A DNA stretch of 32,943 nt from an uncultured Spirochaeta sp. (GTDB lineage Bacteria; Spirochaetota; Spirochaetia; DTKZ01). Under the pieces are notes generated by a model that saw nothing but the letters and a program-made list of their open reading frames with translations, ran no database searches and had not been told where the DNA came from. Both the position numbers and the translations under genes were made by a program. Positions 15,779 through 24,518 of the stretch are shown here, piece after piece; positions within the stretch are counted from its first letter, which is position 1, and every line of letters starts with the position of its first letter. The DNA lies in contig CAKZQO010000123.1 in assembly GCA_937140905.1 (NCBI GenBank), positions 1-32,943 on the forward strand, read 5' to 3'.

Positions 15779-16734
15779 AACGACTGATCTTTGGGTTGGA
15801 TGGAGGAGGCACGGGAAGCCGTCTTCGGATAGCGGATGAGAAGAATCAGGTACTCGTGGAACAAACAGGGGAAGGGGTGAATCCCCAGGCAGTGGGATAC
15901 CCGGTAGCGGTAGAGCGGATTGCGGGTTTATTTCGGAGAGGATTTCGAGTCCTGAAAGAAACATTGGGGTGGACGGTGGACATACGCGATTTTGAGGCAG
16001 GGTGTTTCGCCATTGCTGGCGGAGGAGTATTAGAGGAAGCACGGAAACTGGAAGAGAAGCTCAAAGGAGCGCTTGAGTTCCGATGTCCCTTAGTATTCGT
16101 TTCCGATGCCGAGGCGGCTCTAGTGGGAGGTCTCAAGAGTCTCGAGGGGATGATTCTCGTATCGGGTACAGGTTCTATCGCTTTGGCCCGTTTACGGGAC
16201 GGCACCGTGGTCCGCTCCGGTGGGTACGGTCACTTTTTAGGGGACGAGGGCTCTGCCTTCTGGATCGCCAAAGAAGCTGTTACTCGAAGCATTCGTTCCT
16301 GGGAAGGTCGGGATCTTCCCACAAAGATGCTTTCCGCGATCCTATCCTACTTTACGATTCAAACCCCCTACGATTTCATTCCCCTCTGGTACCAGCGCTT
16401 TGACAAAGCCCTAATCGCTGGAGCGGCGCAGATTGTGGAAGGATTCCGGGAACAAGGGGATCCCCTAGCATCAGAGATATTCCTACAGGCAGCGGAGGAG
16501 TTGGCTAAACTGGTAGAATCCGTGTTTCGGAGAACTGAGGGGAAGCTAGAAGTAAAGAAGCTCCTTCTCTGGGGCGGGCAATTGGAACACAATCTCTGGT
16601 TGTGGAGGGCGGTTACCCATCATCTTAGGGTACGGATCCCTGGCTTGGAGGTTTGCAAAGCGAAGGAGGATGCCGCCTACGGAGCCTGCCTTCTGGCTGC
16701 TCAGGTAGCTTTCCGTTCTCACCCTTTGGTCTAG
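15775..16734 (+). CDS. BadF/BadG-type amino-sugar kinase (MurK/NagK-like)
   Basis: A 319-residue ASKHA-fold kinase of the BadF/BadG/BcrA/BcrD ATPase family, to which N-acetylglucosamine kinase and the MurNAc/GlcNAc kinase MurK belong. The phosphate-1 loop is FGLDGGGTGSRLRIAD (6-21), the second glycine motif is LVSGTGSIALARL, and YGHFLGDEGSAFWIAKEA is the family's signature sugar-site segment. With MurQ next door the most likely reaction is ATP-dependent 6-phosphorylation of MurNAc and/or GlcNAc after import. It is the last gene of the operon. Its final 110 bp overlap, on the opposite strand, the 3' end of an RND pump gene. Confidence 0.9.
   Translation: MKRLIFGLDGGGTGSRLRIADEKNQVLVEQTGEGVNPQAVGYPVAVERIAGLFRRGFRVLKETLGWTVDIRDFEAGCFAIAGGGVLEEARKLEEKLKGALEFRCPLVFVSDAEAALVGGLKSLEGMILVSGTGSIALARLRDGTVVRSGGYGHFLGDEGSAFWIAKEAVTRSIRSWEGRDLPTKMLSAILSYFTIQTPYDFIPLWYQRFDKALIAGAAQIVEGFREQGDPLASEIFLQAAEELAKLVESVFRRTEGKLEVKKLLLWGGQLEHNLWLWRAVTHHLRVRIPGLEVCKAKEDAAYGACLLAAQVAFRSHPLV
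16625..16734. other. Tail-to-tail overlap of kinase and RND genes (110 bp)
   Basis: The last 36 codons of the amino-sugar kinase (plus strand) and the last codons of the second RND gene (minus strand) are encoded by the same DNA. The kinase end keeps its family sequence (KEDAAYGACLLAAQVA), while the RND tail is unlike a pump C terminus, so the kinase is probably the ancestral reading. There is no space for a separate terminator on either strand. Confidence 0.75.
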
Positions 16735-19700
16735 AAGGTTCTAAGAGAATCACCATCCCTAAAAGGACAAAGAGGGACCCGCCGGATCCCGCTACCACGA
16801 CAAGGGAAAGACTTGCAAGAGGTGTGGTCTGTACCAGAGCTTGCGATGGAAAAAATCCATGCTGGAATAGAAGAGGGATAATTCCCGCAATTGTCGTAAG
16901 GGTAGCGGTAAGCATGCTCCGAAAGGAACGACGAAACCTATCCAAAGGGGAAGAAACATCTACCCTGGCAGCGAGAGCGAAGGGGTTCGATGGATCGATA
17001 ACTTTCTTTCGAATAGGGAATACTAAAAGGGCGTTATTCACCCCGACGCCACCGGTAAGCAATAACCCGACGGCGCCTGAAAGGGAGAGGGGTATCTGGA
17101 AGAACCAGAGAGCCCACAGGGAAAAGGAAAGGAAAAGGGGGATCTGGAGGATCACGAGAAGGGGATAGGTTAATTCCTGATAGAAGGCTAGCAGAATCAA
17201 CAGCAATACGCAGAAGGAAAGCCCGAGAAGAAAGAGGTTCCGCTTTGAGTTTTGGAACGTTTCTTCCCATTCCTTTCCGATTTCTACCAGGACTCCCTCT
17301 GGAAACGGATACTCTCTGGCAAGCTTCCTAAGGGACTCTATGCGGGGGGTAGGATCTTCCAGGTCGCTTAGAATCGTGAAGCTAACACTCCTTCTCCGGT
17401 TGGTCCTATAGATCCGTCGGGGAGTATTCTTTTCTTCCATCGAGCTTACATCGGATAGCCGGACCCCTGTTCCCTGAGAACCAGGAATGGGAAGGGATAG
17501 TAGGTCGTTGGAATCTCGGATCCAGTTTTTAGGAAAGGAAATCCGAATGTCCGTTTCTCCATCAGGCGTGATGGATTTGTCGATCACGGGCTCGGAAAGG
17601 GAAGCGTAGAGGTAATCCCGAATCTCAGAGGGGGTAAGACCGAATAGGTTCGTTCTATGAGGATCCAGCAGGATCCGTTTCGATGGGAGAGGTTCCTTGA
17701 AGTGAAACACGATTCCTAAGGGCTCACTAATGCTCGCCCCATCTAAGGGTGAATATGGTTTCCCATCGCTACTGGCATAAGGTGGGGTTGGACTGAGTTT
17801 TCCCTGTAGGTATAGGGCGAAGGCTAAAGCCGTAGCCTGTAGGTCAAGGGTGTCCTGTCCAGTTAAAACTACCGCAATAGAACTTCCACCCCGGGAAGAA
17901 TCGGGAAGAAAGAGGAACCCCTGGGGAATCGTGCTAGCCTTCTGGCGGATTACCTGCAACAGTTCCGCTCGTTTATTTTGCGGAGAAAATCCGAAAAAAC
18001 CTTTAGGATCCCTTCCTCCCGTTTGATCCTTCCCGTCTATAGAAAGGTGGAGGGAAAAAGTAGCTCGTTCCCGTTCGTACTTGACCCGAACTTGATCCAC
18101 TCCCGGATAGCGGGATAAGAACCCTTCTAGGGGTTCACTACGAAAAACTACTTGTTCCAAAGGTACACCGCTCTCGAATTCGAGGAGGAAATCCAGTTGG
18201 GTTAGGTCATTCAGTTTTTCTTCGCCCTTGGGTAACAGAAAGAGAAAGGTAATTCCTCCTCCAAGGAGGAATAGGAAGGTAACAAGGATGGAGAGCCGGA
18301 TGGGAACATTATGGTTAAAGACGAATTGGCGAAGGGGGGAAATGCGGGATTGAAAGGATGACGTTGGGGAGCGGCTCCTGTGGGTAAGGAACACTGGCAA
18401 GAAAACGAGGGTATAGAGGAGGGAAGCTCCTAGTTGGGCGGAAAGGGTGAATGCCAAGGGTTCAAATTGGATCCGGCTACCAGAAGACGCAAAGATTAGG
18501 GGAAGGAACACTCCAATGGTCGTCAGAGTAGAAAGAAGGATCGGGTCTTTTACTTCCAGAAGAACTTTCTTTAGGGAACCATCACCCCGTTCGAGGAATC
18601 GATCCGTCAGAATCTCCCCAGAATCGATCACGAGGCCCGCTCCAACCGTGAGGGCCGAGATAGATACCACATCGAGGGTTTTCCCAAGGAGGTGTAACAC
18701 AGTCAACGCAGAGAACGTGGAAAAGGGAATGGCAAGGGAGACGAGGAAAGAGGGAAGGAGAGCTTTCAGGAAGATTCCGGTAAGGATTACTACACAAATC
18801 ACCCCAATCCCCAGTGCCCAGAATAACTCTTCCAGAGCAGACCGAATCTTCGCCCCTCGATCGTATAGGATCGAATTCCCAGGGATGGATCTACATAAGA
18901 GGTTCAACTGCTCGGATACCTGAAGGGGATTCCCATCCCCCGAAAGTCGAAGGTACAACACCAGGAGTTCTGCTCCGTTCACCCGGGCCCTTCGTTCTTG
19001 AGGGACCTGTTGTTTCATTACCTCGGCTACATCCTTCACGGTCAGAAAACTCCGAAGGGGAACCTGTTCGATCTCCTTTGGATCCATGAGGAGGCGATGA
19101 AGCTTCATGGGAAGACTAGAGGAAGTGCCAAACCCACCACTCACATTCCAAGCTCGGACAACCTCACCGATCCTAAAAGGGACAATCCGGGCAGAAAGCC
19201 CTCTGTCTGGGATCCATCGAATCACCGTCTCCTCCTTCGTCCCTCCTCCCACCTCCACCTCTCCTACTCCCTCTACCGCCTGGAACCTTCGTTTCAGTTC
19301 CTCCTCCGATACATCCGGTCTTATGGGAAAGGCAGCGATGAACACGGGATCGTTTCGGGGATCGCTACGAAGGATCAGGGGACGTTGGACAGCAGGGGGA
19401 AACTGAATGTACAACCGATCCACCACTTCCCGGGTTTCCAGGTACGCGTCCTCCAGGTTGGACTTTTCCGATAGGATTAAGTGGATACGGCTCTGCCCTG
19501 GTTCGGTGAGAGAGAAGACCTCTTCCACTCCCTGAATCTCAGAGAGGGCGTTTTCCAGGGGAACCGTGATGATCCTTTCTATTTCCCGTTCAAATGCTCC
19601 CCTGTACTCGACCAAGACCTGTAAGGAAAGCTTGCCTACACCCGGAAGGTAGGATAAGGGTATCCTGATTCCTATCAATACTACTGAAGCGAACAAAAGG

Positions 19701-19774
19701 AAAAAGAGAAAGACAAACCGTAGGAAATGGGTTTCTGTAGTTTTTTCATGACAAGGACCGATGGGTTTTTTCAT
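16625..19774 (-). CDS. RND-family efflux pump subunit (second of pair)
   Basis: A 1049-residue inner-membrane RND transporter (AcrB/MdtB-like layout): TM1 near residues 19-38, a large periplasmic loop, a central TM2-7 block (from about 317), a second large loop, and TM8-12 near the end. In TM4 the usual DD or DN pair is VIDSGEIL (Asp384 followed by Ser), so part of the proton-relay pattern differs. TM10 has GVGVNNALLVF. The start overlaps the upstream RND gene as ATGA. After the last helix (LFVLLGMVILLEP) the protein continues with a basic, low-complexity tail (LRRRHPPSLCKPPSQGSVP) that is the antisense of the kinase gene, so the stop was probably lost and readthrough fixed. Substrate unknown. 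Confidence 0.9.
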   Translation of the reverse strand: MKKPIGPCHEKTTETHFLRFVFLFFLLFASVVLIGIRIPLSYLPGVGKLSLQVLVEYRGAFEREIERIITVPLENALSEIQGVEEVFSLTEPGQSRIHLILSEKSNLEDAYLETREVVDRLYIQFPPAVQRPLILRSDPRNDPVFIAAFPIRPDVSEEELKRRFQAVEGVGEVEVGGGTKEETVIRWIPDRGLSARIVPFRIGEVVRAWNVSGGFGTSSSLPMKLHRLLMDPKEIEQVPLRSFLTVKDVAEVMKQQVPQERRARVNGAELLVLYLRLSGDGNPLQVSEQLNLLCRSIPGNSILYDRGAKIRSALEELFWALGIGVICVVILTGIFLKALLPSFLVSLAIPFSTFSALTVLHLLGKTLDVVSISALTVGAGLVIDSGEILTDRFLERGDGSLKKVLLEVKDPILLSTLTTIGVFLPLIFASSGSRIQFEPLAFTLSAQLGASLLYTLVFLPVFLTHRSRSPTSSFQSRISPLRQFVFNHNVPIRLSILVTFLFLLGGGITFLFLLPKGEEKLNDLTQLDFLLEFESGVPLEQVVFRSEPLEGFLSRYPGVDQVRVKYERERATFSLHLSIDGKDQTGGRDPKGFFGFSPQNKRAELLQVIRQKASTIPQGFLFLPDSSRGGSSIAVVLTGQDTLDLQATALAFALYLQGKLSPTPPYASSDGKPYSPLDGASISEPLGIVFHFKEPLPSKRILLDPHRTNLFGLTPSEIRDYLYASLSEPVIDKSITPDGETDIRISFPKNWIRDSNDLLSLPIPGSQGTGVRLSDVSSMEEKNTPRRIYRTNRRRSVSFTILSDLEDPTPRIESLRKLAREYPFPEGVLVEIGKEWEETFQNSKRNLFLLGLSFCVLLLILLAFYQELTYPLLVILQIPLFLSFSLWALWFFQIPLSLSGAVGLLLTGGVGVNNALLVFPIRKKVIDPSNPFALAARVDVSSPLDRFRRSFRSMLTATLTTIAGIIPLLFQHGFFPSQALVQTTPLASLSLVVVAGSGGSLFVLLGMVILLEPSRPKGENGKLPEQPEGRLRRRHPPSLCKPPSQGSVP

Positions 19775-22700
19775 GCAGGATGTCCCCTGCGGTAGAAGAT
19801 CCGATAGAGTCCGGGGTATACCGCGAGGATCCCGAAAGTACCTAGACCCAACCCTCCTCCCAAGGCAATGGCTGTGTGGGCTTGTGGACTCCCCCTTCCA
19901 CCCAAAAGGAGAGGGAGGAGGGCCACGAGGCTCGTGTTAACTGTTGCCAAGAGGGGCCTGAGGTGAGTGATGGTTTCCTCGATGACTCCTTTCCCATCCT
20001 TTCCTCGATAGGCCGAGGTGAGCAGAATGGTGCCGTTTATGATAGTACCTAGGAGAACGAGGATACCTAGGAAGGAGTTGAGGTTCAGGCTGAATCCAAA
20101 GAGGTATAGACAGAGGAAGCTAGAAGCAATCGATAGGGGGAAAGAAACTAGGAGGAGAATTGGGAGTCCAAAGGACTCGAATTGAGCCCCTAAAACGAGG
20201 TACATGAGAAGGAGGGCAGTACCGAACACCTGTAGCATATGGATCCCTTGTTCGGTTATCGCTGAACGGGACAATAGCACTGTGGTGAACCCGTCGCTAG
20301 AAGGGTAGATGCGATAGGTGAGGGAATCCAAGACGGTTTCCAGTTCCTTCTTTTGCCCCTCCTTAGGATAGAAGGTCCAAGTGACCGATGGCTTACGGTC
20401 GGCCCGGTGCAATTCTGGGTAAGTGAACCCGGCTCGTAAGGTCCCTACCATTCCCGTATTGATCACGCCCCCTGAAAGGGGCAAGGGAACGCTTAATACG
20501 GATCCAGATTCTTCCCGTGCGGGTTCCTCCCGCCCTAGACGGAGGCGAAGATCGACATCTTCCCCCTGCAGGGGGAGGCTCGACACGATCGTTCCCCGAA
20601 GGGAGAGACTGAGGGTGTCTAGAATGTACCGCGGAGTAATTCCATGGTAAGTGGCAAGATCTTCTTTTATATCGAACGATTTTTGGGGTAGGCTTTTTTG
20701 GGTGTCTGAAACTGAGGAAACGATACGAGAAGAGACACCCTCCTGATGGAAAAGGTTTCCCATGACAAGTAGGAGATCTTCCCGCTGGGAGCCCTGAGCA
20801 CGGAACTGGATTGTGTCAGTCGCACCTAACAGTCTAGAAGTTCCATCCGCAGGCACCTCTACTCGGTATTCGATTCCTCCTATTTCGGATAACTGGCTTT
20901 CCAGGTCCTTCCGGATTCGCGCGGACTCGTTCTCTTCGAATTGAACGGCTATGCGCACTGTCCAGGGGTTTCGATCCGGTGCACCTTTGTCTTTGAGGGA
21001 TCTAGTTTCATACCCCGCTTCGGCGAATACTTTCCTTACCCCCGTTAAAGAAAGGATTTTCTTTTCCAGGGATAGGACTTCCCGGGAACTGACCTCTAGG
21101 GAAGTCCCTGGAGGGTAACTCAAGGTAAGGGTCAAGGTTTCCGGGGTCTCCTCGGGTAACAAGCGCTTGGGAAGGAAAAAGAAAGCTAAGCATCCTACAC
21201 CAATGAGAAGGATACTCGAACCCAGGGGAATGGCGGGATGCCGAAAGGAGTAGAGAAGGTAGGATCGGTAGAACTCTTGGGTTCTACGAATGCCCGTTCT
21301 TTGTAGACCCTCGCCTTTCCGAACCAAAGGGGCGCTAGGGAAGGTGTCACCCTTAGGATCTTTTAAACATCTTGTCCGGGAAAAGAGGAGATACAATGGG
21401 GGCGTAAAAAATAAAGAGGTTCCAAGGGAAAAAATAAGTAAGACAGAGATGGTAAGGGCCAGGTCCTTAAACAAGGCACCCAGTACTCCGGGGATGAGGG
21501 CGAGGGGAAGGAACACCAGTACCGTGGTGACGGTGGAGGAAAAAAGAGAAGGGAACACCTCTGTCACAGATCGACAGATTTCTCGAAGCTCCCTAGCCGC
21601 TTTACGGTGAAGGGTTTCCAGTACCACAATACTGTTATCCACGATCATTCCGATCCCTAAAGCGATGCCGGAAAGGGACACAGTATTCAGACTGATCTGG
21701 GTAAGATACATGTAGAAGAAAACTCCCAGAGTGGAAAGGGGAATGGAGAAGGATATAATGAGAGGGGAGGTGAGGTTCCTAAAGGTGAGGGTAAGAACCA
21801 GGAATACTGCCAATACCCCCATTCCAATGGAACCGATTAGGCTTTGGAGGGAAGAGAGGATCCTTCGAGTAGGGTTTTGTACCACTCCGATACGGAACTC
21901 CCGTTGAAATAGGGTATTGAGATAGGGAAGACTTTCTGCTACTTCCTTTGCCGTGCGGAGACTACTGGCATCGGGAGTCTTGTGGAGAAAAATCCCAATG
22001 GCTTCCTCGCCATTCCAATGGAAGAAGGAAGTCCTCTCCTTTTCCCTCAGGGATATTTCTGCCACATCCTGAAGTTTCTGGGTCGCTAAACCCGTTGCGG
22101 AATGGTTCCGGATTCCTGACGCTTTATGCGGGTCGAGGCCGGAGCTAAATCTGAAGCTATCTCTCGAACCCGAACCAAGGGTTGATCCCGAACCTTTCCC
22201 GCTTCCAATGCTAATGGTTGACAAAGTCTCTACCGAATCCACTCCCGTATCAGCCTCCACGAGGTACTCCCGCTCTCCCTCGGTAAGAATTCCAAGGGAA
22301 GCTTGGAACACGTTGGCTTTTATCGTTTCCGCTAATTCCTCTAGGGATATAGTTCCTGCTTGTATGGGTCCCTCCTTTCCCTCCACGAGCACTTCAGGCT
22401 CTGAAGTCCCAACCATGCGAAGGGAAGAAATTCCTCCAATCCGGAGGAGCCGAGTAGAAAGCTCCTTACGAACCAGGGGAGTTATATCTTTCCGGGTGTG
22501 TCCTGATCGAGGAATTACGCCAAGAACCAGAACAGGGTCCGCATTGAGGTCTTCCGTGTAAACCAGTGGTTTGCGGATTCCATAGGGAAGGTAGGGGTAG
22601 GTGCTGTCGATCTTTTCTCGGATATCCACCGTAATAGTCCGAAGGTCTATCTTCCAATCGAAGCGGAGGGAAATGGTGGAAATCCCTTCTTTGGTAACGG

Positions 22701-23049
22701 CCTCCATCCCTCGTACTCCTTTCACGGCCGAAAGCCCGTTTTCCAGAGGGATGGTCACGAGGCGTTCCACTTCGGTCGCTGGAAATCCAGGATACTCGGT
22801 TACCACATGGACAACAGGAATAGGGAGAGTGGGCATGTACTCGATCTTTAAATATAGGAAGGACACCGAACCTAGAAGGAGAATGGCTAAGGCAAACATG
22901 AGGGCAGTGAAAGGTCTCACCACCACAGATTCAACCATCCGGTATAGGAAAGAATCTGGACAGGAGCTTTTTGCGGATGGGTTAGAGAGTTTTTTTCGTG
23001 GAGCGTTTTTCGAGTTGCCGGTCGAGGGCTCTCTAGAAGGTTTTCCCAT
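19771..23049 (-). CDS. RND-family efflux pump subunit (first of pair)
   Basis: A 1092-residue RND transporter from the chosen start. The ORF track begins 82 codons earlier inside the neighbouring gene; the ATG at 23049 has GGAGG 4 nt before it and lies 8 bp after that gene's stop. An unusual polar N-terminal stretch of ~40 residues precedes TM1 (FTALMFALAILLLGSVSFLY), followed by the RND signature MPTLPIPVVHVVTEYPG. TM4 carries IGMIVDNSIVVLETL, a DN-type relay motif. A Gly/Ser-rich segment at about 281-325 (GSGKGSGSTLGSGS) looks like an insertion in the first periplasmic loop. The gene is translationally coupled to the second RND gene, suggesting a heteromeric pump of the MdtBC kind. Substrate unknown. 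Confidence 0.9.
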   Translation of the reverse strand: MGKPSREPSTGNSKNAPRKKLSNPSAKSSCPDSFLYRMVESVVVRPFTALMFALAILLLGSVSFLYLKIEYMPTLPIPVVHVVTEYPGFPATEVERLVTIPLENGLSAVKGVRGMEAVTKEGISTISLRFDWKIDLRTITVDIREKIDSTYPYLPYGIRKPLVYTEDLNADPVLVLGVIPRSGHTRKDITPLVRKELSTRLLRIGGISSLRMVGTSEPEVLVEGKEGPIQAGTISLEELAETIKANVFQASLGILTEGEREYLVEADTGVDSVETLSTISIGSGKGSGSTLGSGSRDSFRFSSGLDPHKASGIRNHSATGLATQKLQDVAEISLREKERTSFFHWNGEEAIGIFLHKTPDASSLRTAKEVAESLPYLNTLFQREFRIGVVQNPTRRILSSLQSLIGSIGMGVLAVFLVLTLTFRNLTSPLIISFSIPLSTLGVFFYMYLTQISLNTVSLSGIALGIGMIVDNSIVVLETLHRKAARELREICRSVTEVFPSLFSSTVTTVLVFLPLALIPGVLGALFKDLALTISVLLIFSLGTSLFFTPPLYLLFSRTRCLKDPKGDTFPSAPLVRKGEGLQRTGIRRTQEFYRSYLLYSFRHPAIPLGSSILLIGVGCLAFFFLPKRLLPEETPETLTLTLSYPPGTSLEVSSREVLSLEKKILSLTGVRKVFAEAGYETRSLKDKGAPDRNPWTVRIAVQFEENESARIRKDLESQLSEIGGIEYRVEVPADGTSRLLGATDTIQFRAQGSQREDLLLVMGNLFHQEGVSSRIVSSVSDTQKSLPQKSFDIKEDLATYHGITPRYILDTLSLSLRGTIVSSLPLQGEDVDLRLRLGREEPAREESGSVLSVPLPLSGGVINTGMVGTLRAGFTYPELHRADRKPSVTWTFYPKEGQKKELETVLDSLTYRIYPSSDGFTTVLLSRSAITEQGIHMLQVFGTALLLMYLVLGAQFESFGLPILLLVSFPLSIASSFLCLYLFGFSLNLNSFLGILVLLGTIINGTILLTSAYRGKDGKGVIEETITHLRPLLATVNTSLVALLPLLLGGRGSPQAHTAIALGGGLGLGTFGILAVYPGLYRIFYRRGHPA
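22080..22209 (-). other. Gly/Ser-rich coding insertion in the first RND gene
   Basis: This part of the gene encodes about 43 residues beginning GSGKGSGSTLGSGSRDS and continuing with a polar, structure-poor stretch before KLQDVAEISL. The flanking sequence matches ordinary RND periplasmic regions on both sides. It lies in the first periplasmic loop and looks like an acquired flexible linker. Confidence 0.6.
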
Positions 23050-23057
23050 GGAACCTC

Positions 23058-24518
23058 CTACTGTTTGTTCACGATCAGGGTGTAGGGATTGGAAAGGTGG
23101 TTCCCTAAATCGTCCTGTAATTCCTTCCGGAGGGTGAAGGTAACTGTGCCTGAAGTGAATACGGGAATGATGCGGCAGTACACCCGAAGCACCTGTACCT
23201 TTAGATAGGTATCCCCCACCTGTAAGGGGGGAAGGGTCTGGGGGGGAGGAGAGGTGGGGTTTTCCTCTACCCAAAGAAGGCGAAAATCCAAACATCCATT
23301 CCCCGCTTCTAAAGAGAAGGAGGAAAGGAAGGAGCTGGTGACAAGGGATGCGTTTGGCGAAAGGGAGACGTACACATCAAAGGCGGCATGATCCGAATCG
23401 ATGAAGGTATAGTTATGACAGAACAGAAGTTCCTCATGGAGAGGGGTGGGGGCAGTGGTGTCGGGGATGTAGATAATTTGTCTTACCTCGGGTGGGATCG
23501 AAAGAGGTCCGTTCACCCGAAACCGGAAAGTGGAAGAGAGGATTTTCAACTCGTATACGGTGTTCCAGGAAAGAGGCTCTGAAAAGGAAAGGATTAGTTC
23601 GTCCCCGGCACTATTCCAATCCGTTCGATAGGCTGTAGTGGGATAGAAGAGAAGAATCGAATCCCGAGTTTCTGGGTCTATGGGAGAGGCGAATCGGATC
23701 CGGAAGGATTCGTTCTTTTCGATCCGAAGGGAAGGCTCCACGTAGGTCCCTGGTGGAGTTGGGGTAAGGGGAGTTCCATGGGAAAGACAAGTGATGGAAA
23801 GAAGCTTCGATTCAGATTTAGGAACCTGGAAGGAGAACCGGTAATCCTCCACTAGGCAATTTCCCGAAGCATCACAGACATCTTTTCTGAGGGTTACCTG
23901 GTAGGTTTCCCCCTGCCTGTAAGGTTCCATCGGTGTCCATACGAAAGAATCGGAGTTGTCGCTAAAGGAAAAGACCCCTGGTACAGAGGGGGTTAGGGTG
24001 AAACCCCGAAGGATGGACTCCCTCTCAATCGGTTCTGAAAAGGTGAACCTGATAGGTTGGAGAGGATCGGTAACCATTGCATTGGAACTCGGCGATGCAG
24101 TCAATACTTTGGGAGGAACCGTCTCTTCTTTTGTGTGAAAGGTGTGATGGAACTCTTCCAGTAAGGAGTTTCCCCACTTGTCTTCGGCGATAGTTGAAAC
24201 GGATAGAATGTAGGTCTCCTTGTCGTTCAGAGGGGACAAAGGAACGAAAACGAGGGTTCGATCCCCATCCTCCCAGTGGAAGGTCCCTGCCAGGGGTGTG
24301 GTATTCGCTTTTAAGGAAAAGGCCTCCTCGGTATTTTGGGGTTCCATAGCAGTAGAGAAGCGAAGGAGGATCTCCGAAACCTCTGATGCTTTGATGTAGG
24401 GGCGGTCTGGAAAGTAGGAGAGGATCTTAGGAGGTTCCATTCTTTGGAACTCCCTGGCAAAGGAGCAGGCGAACAAAAGAAGGACCAGGATGAAGAAGGG
24501 TAGACAATGGAGACGCAC
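23058..24518 (-). CDS. Lipoprotein with repeated Ig-like (Big_5-type) domains, second of pair
   Basis: A 486-residue probable lipoprotein of unknown function. The signal peptide ends LLLFAC, a good lipobox with Cys18. At least three repeats of a Big_5 (SbsA-type Ig-like) pattern follow, each with 'I.F(S)..(M)', a 'V.F.PL' strand, a 'Y.L.V' strand and a 'D..GN.L' loop: about residues 28-131 (FSTAMEP, DKWGNSLLEE), 132-235 (FSEPIERE, DASGNCLVED) and 236-345. The last ~140 residues do not match a pattern I know. The start is GTG at 24518, with GGAGGAG upstream, directly abutting the stop of the preceding paralogue. It lies between the adaptor and pump genes of the RND operon, so it may act in the periplasm or at the outer membrane with that exporter. 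Confidence 0.82.
   Translation of the reverse strand: MRLHCLPFFILVLLLFACSFAREFQRMEPPKILSYFPDRPYIKASEVSEILLRFSTAMEPQNTEEAFSLKANTTPLAGTFHWEDGDRTLVFVPLSPLNDKETYILSVSTIAEDKWGNSLLEEFHHTFHTKEETVPPKVLTASPSSNAMVTDPLQPIRFTFSEPIERESILRGFTLTPSVPGVFSFSDNSDSFVWTPMEPYRQGETYQVTLRKDVCDASGNCLVEDYRFSFQVPKSESKLLSITCLSHGTPLTPTPPGTYVEPSLRIEKNESFRIRFASPIDPETRDSILLFYPTTAYRTDWNSAGDELILSFSEPLSWNTVYELKILSSTFRFRVNGPLSIPPEVRQIIYIPDTTAPTPLHEELLFCHNYTFIDSDHAAFDVYVSLSPNASLVTSSFLSSFSLEAGNGCLDFRLLWVEENPTSPPPQTLPPLQVGDTYLKVQVLRVYCRIIPVFTSGTVTFTLRKELQDDLGNHLSNPYTLIVNKQ

Noticed and set aside
22601-23137. 178-residue plus-strand ORF, and similar long plus ORFs at 18447-18923 and 18998-19474
   Set aside because: All are antisense shadows of the RND genes, with no ribosome sites or recognisable domains.
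23050-23295. N-terminal 82-codon extension of the first RND ORF
   Set aside because: It lies within the Ig-like 2 gene and is Pro/His-rich junk; the ATG at 23049 has a strong ribosome site and follows the upstream stop by 8 bp.
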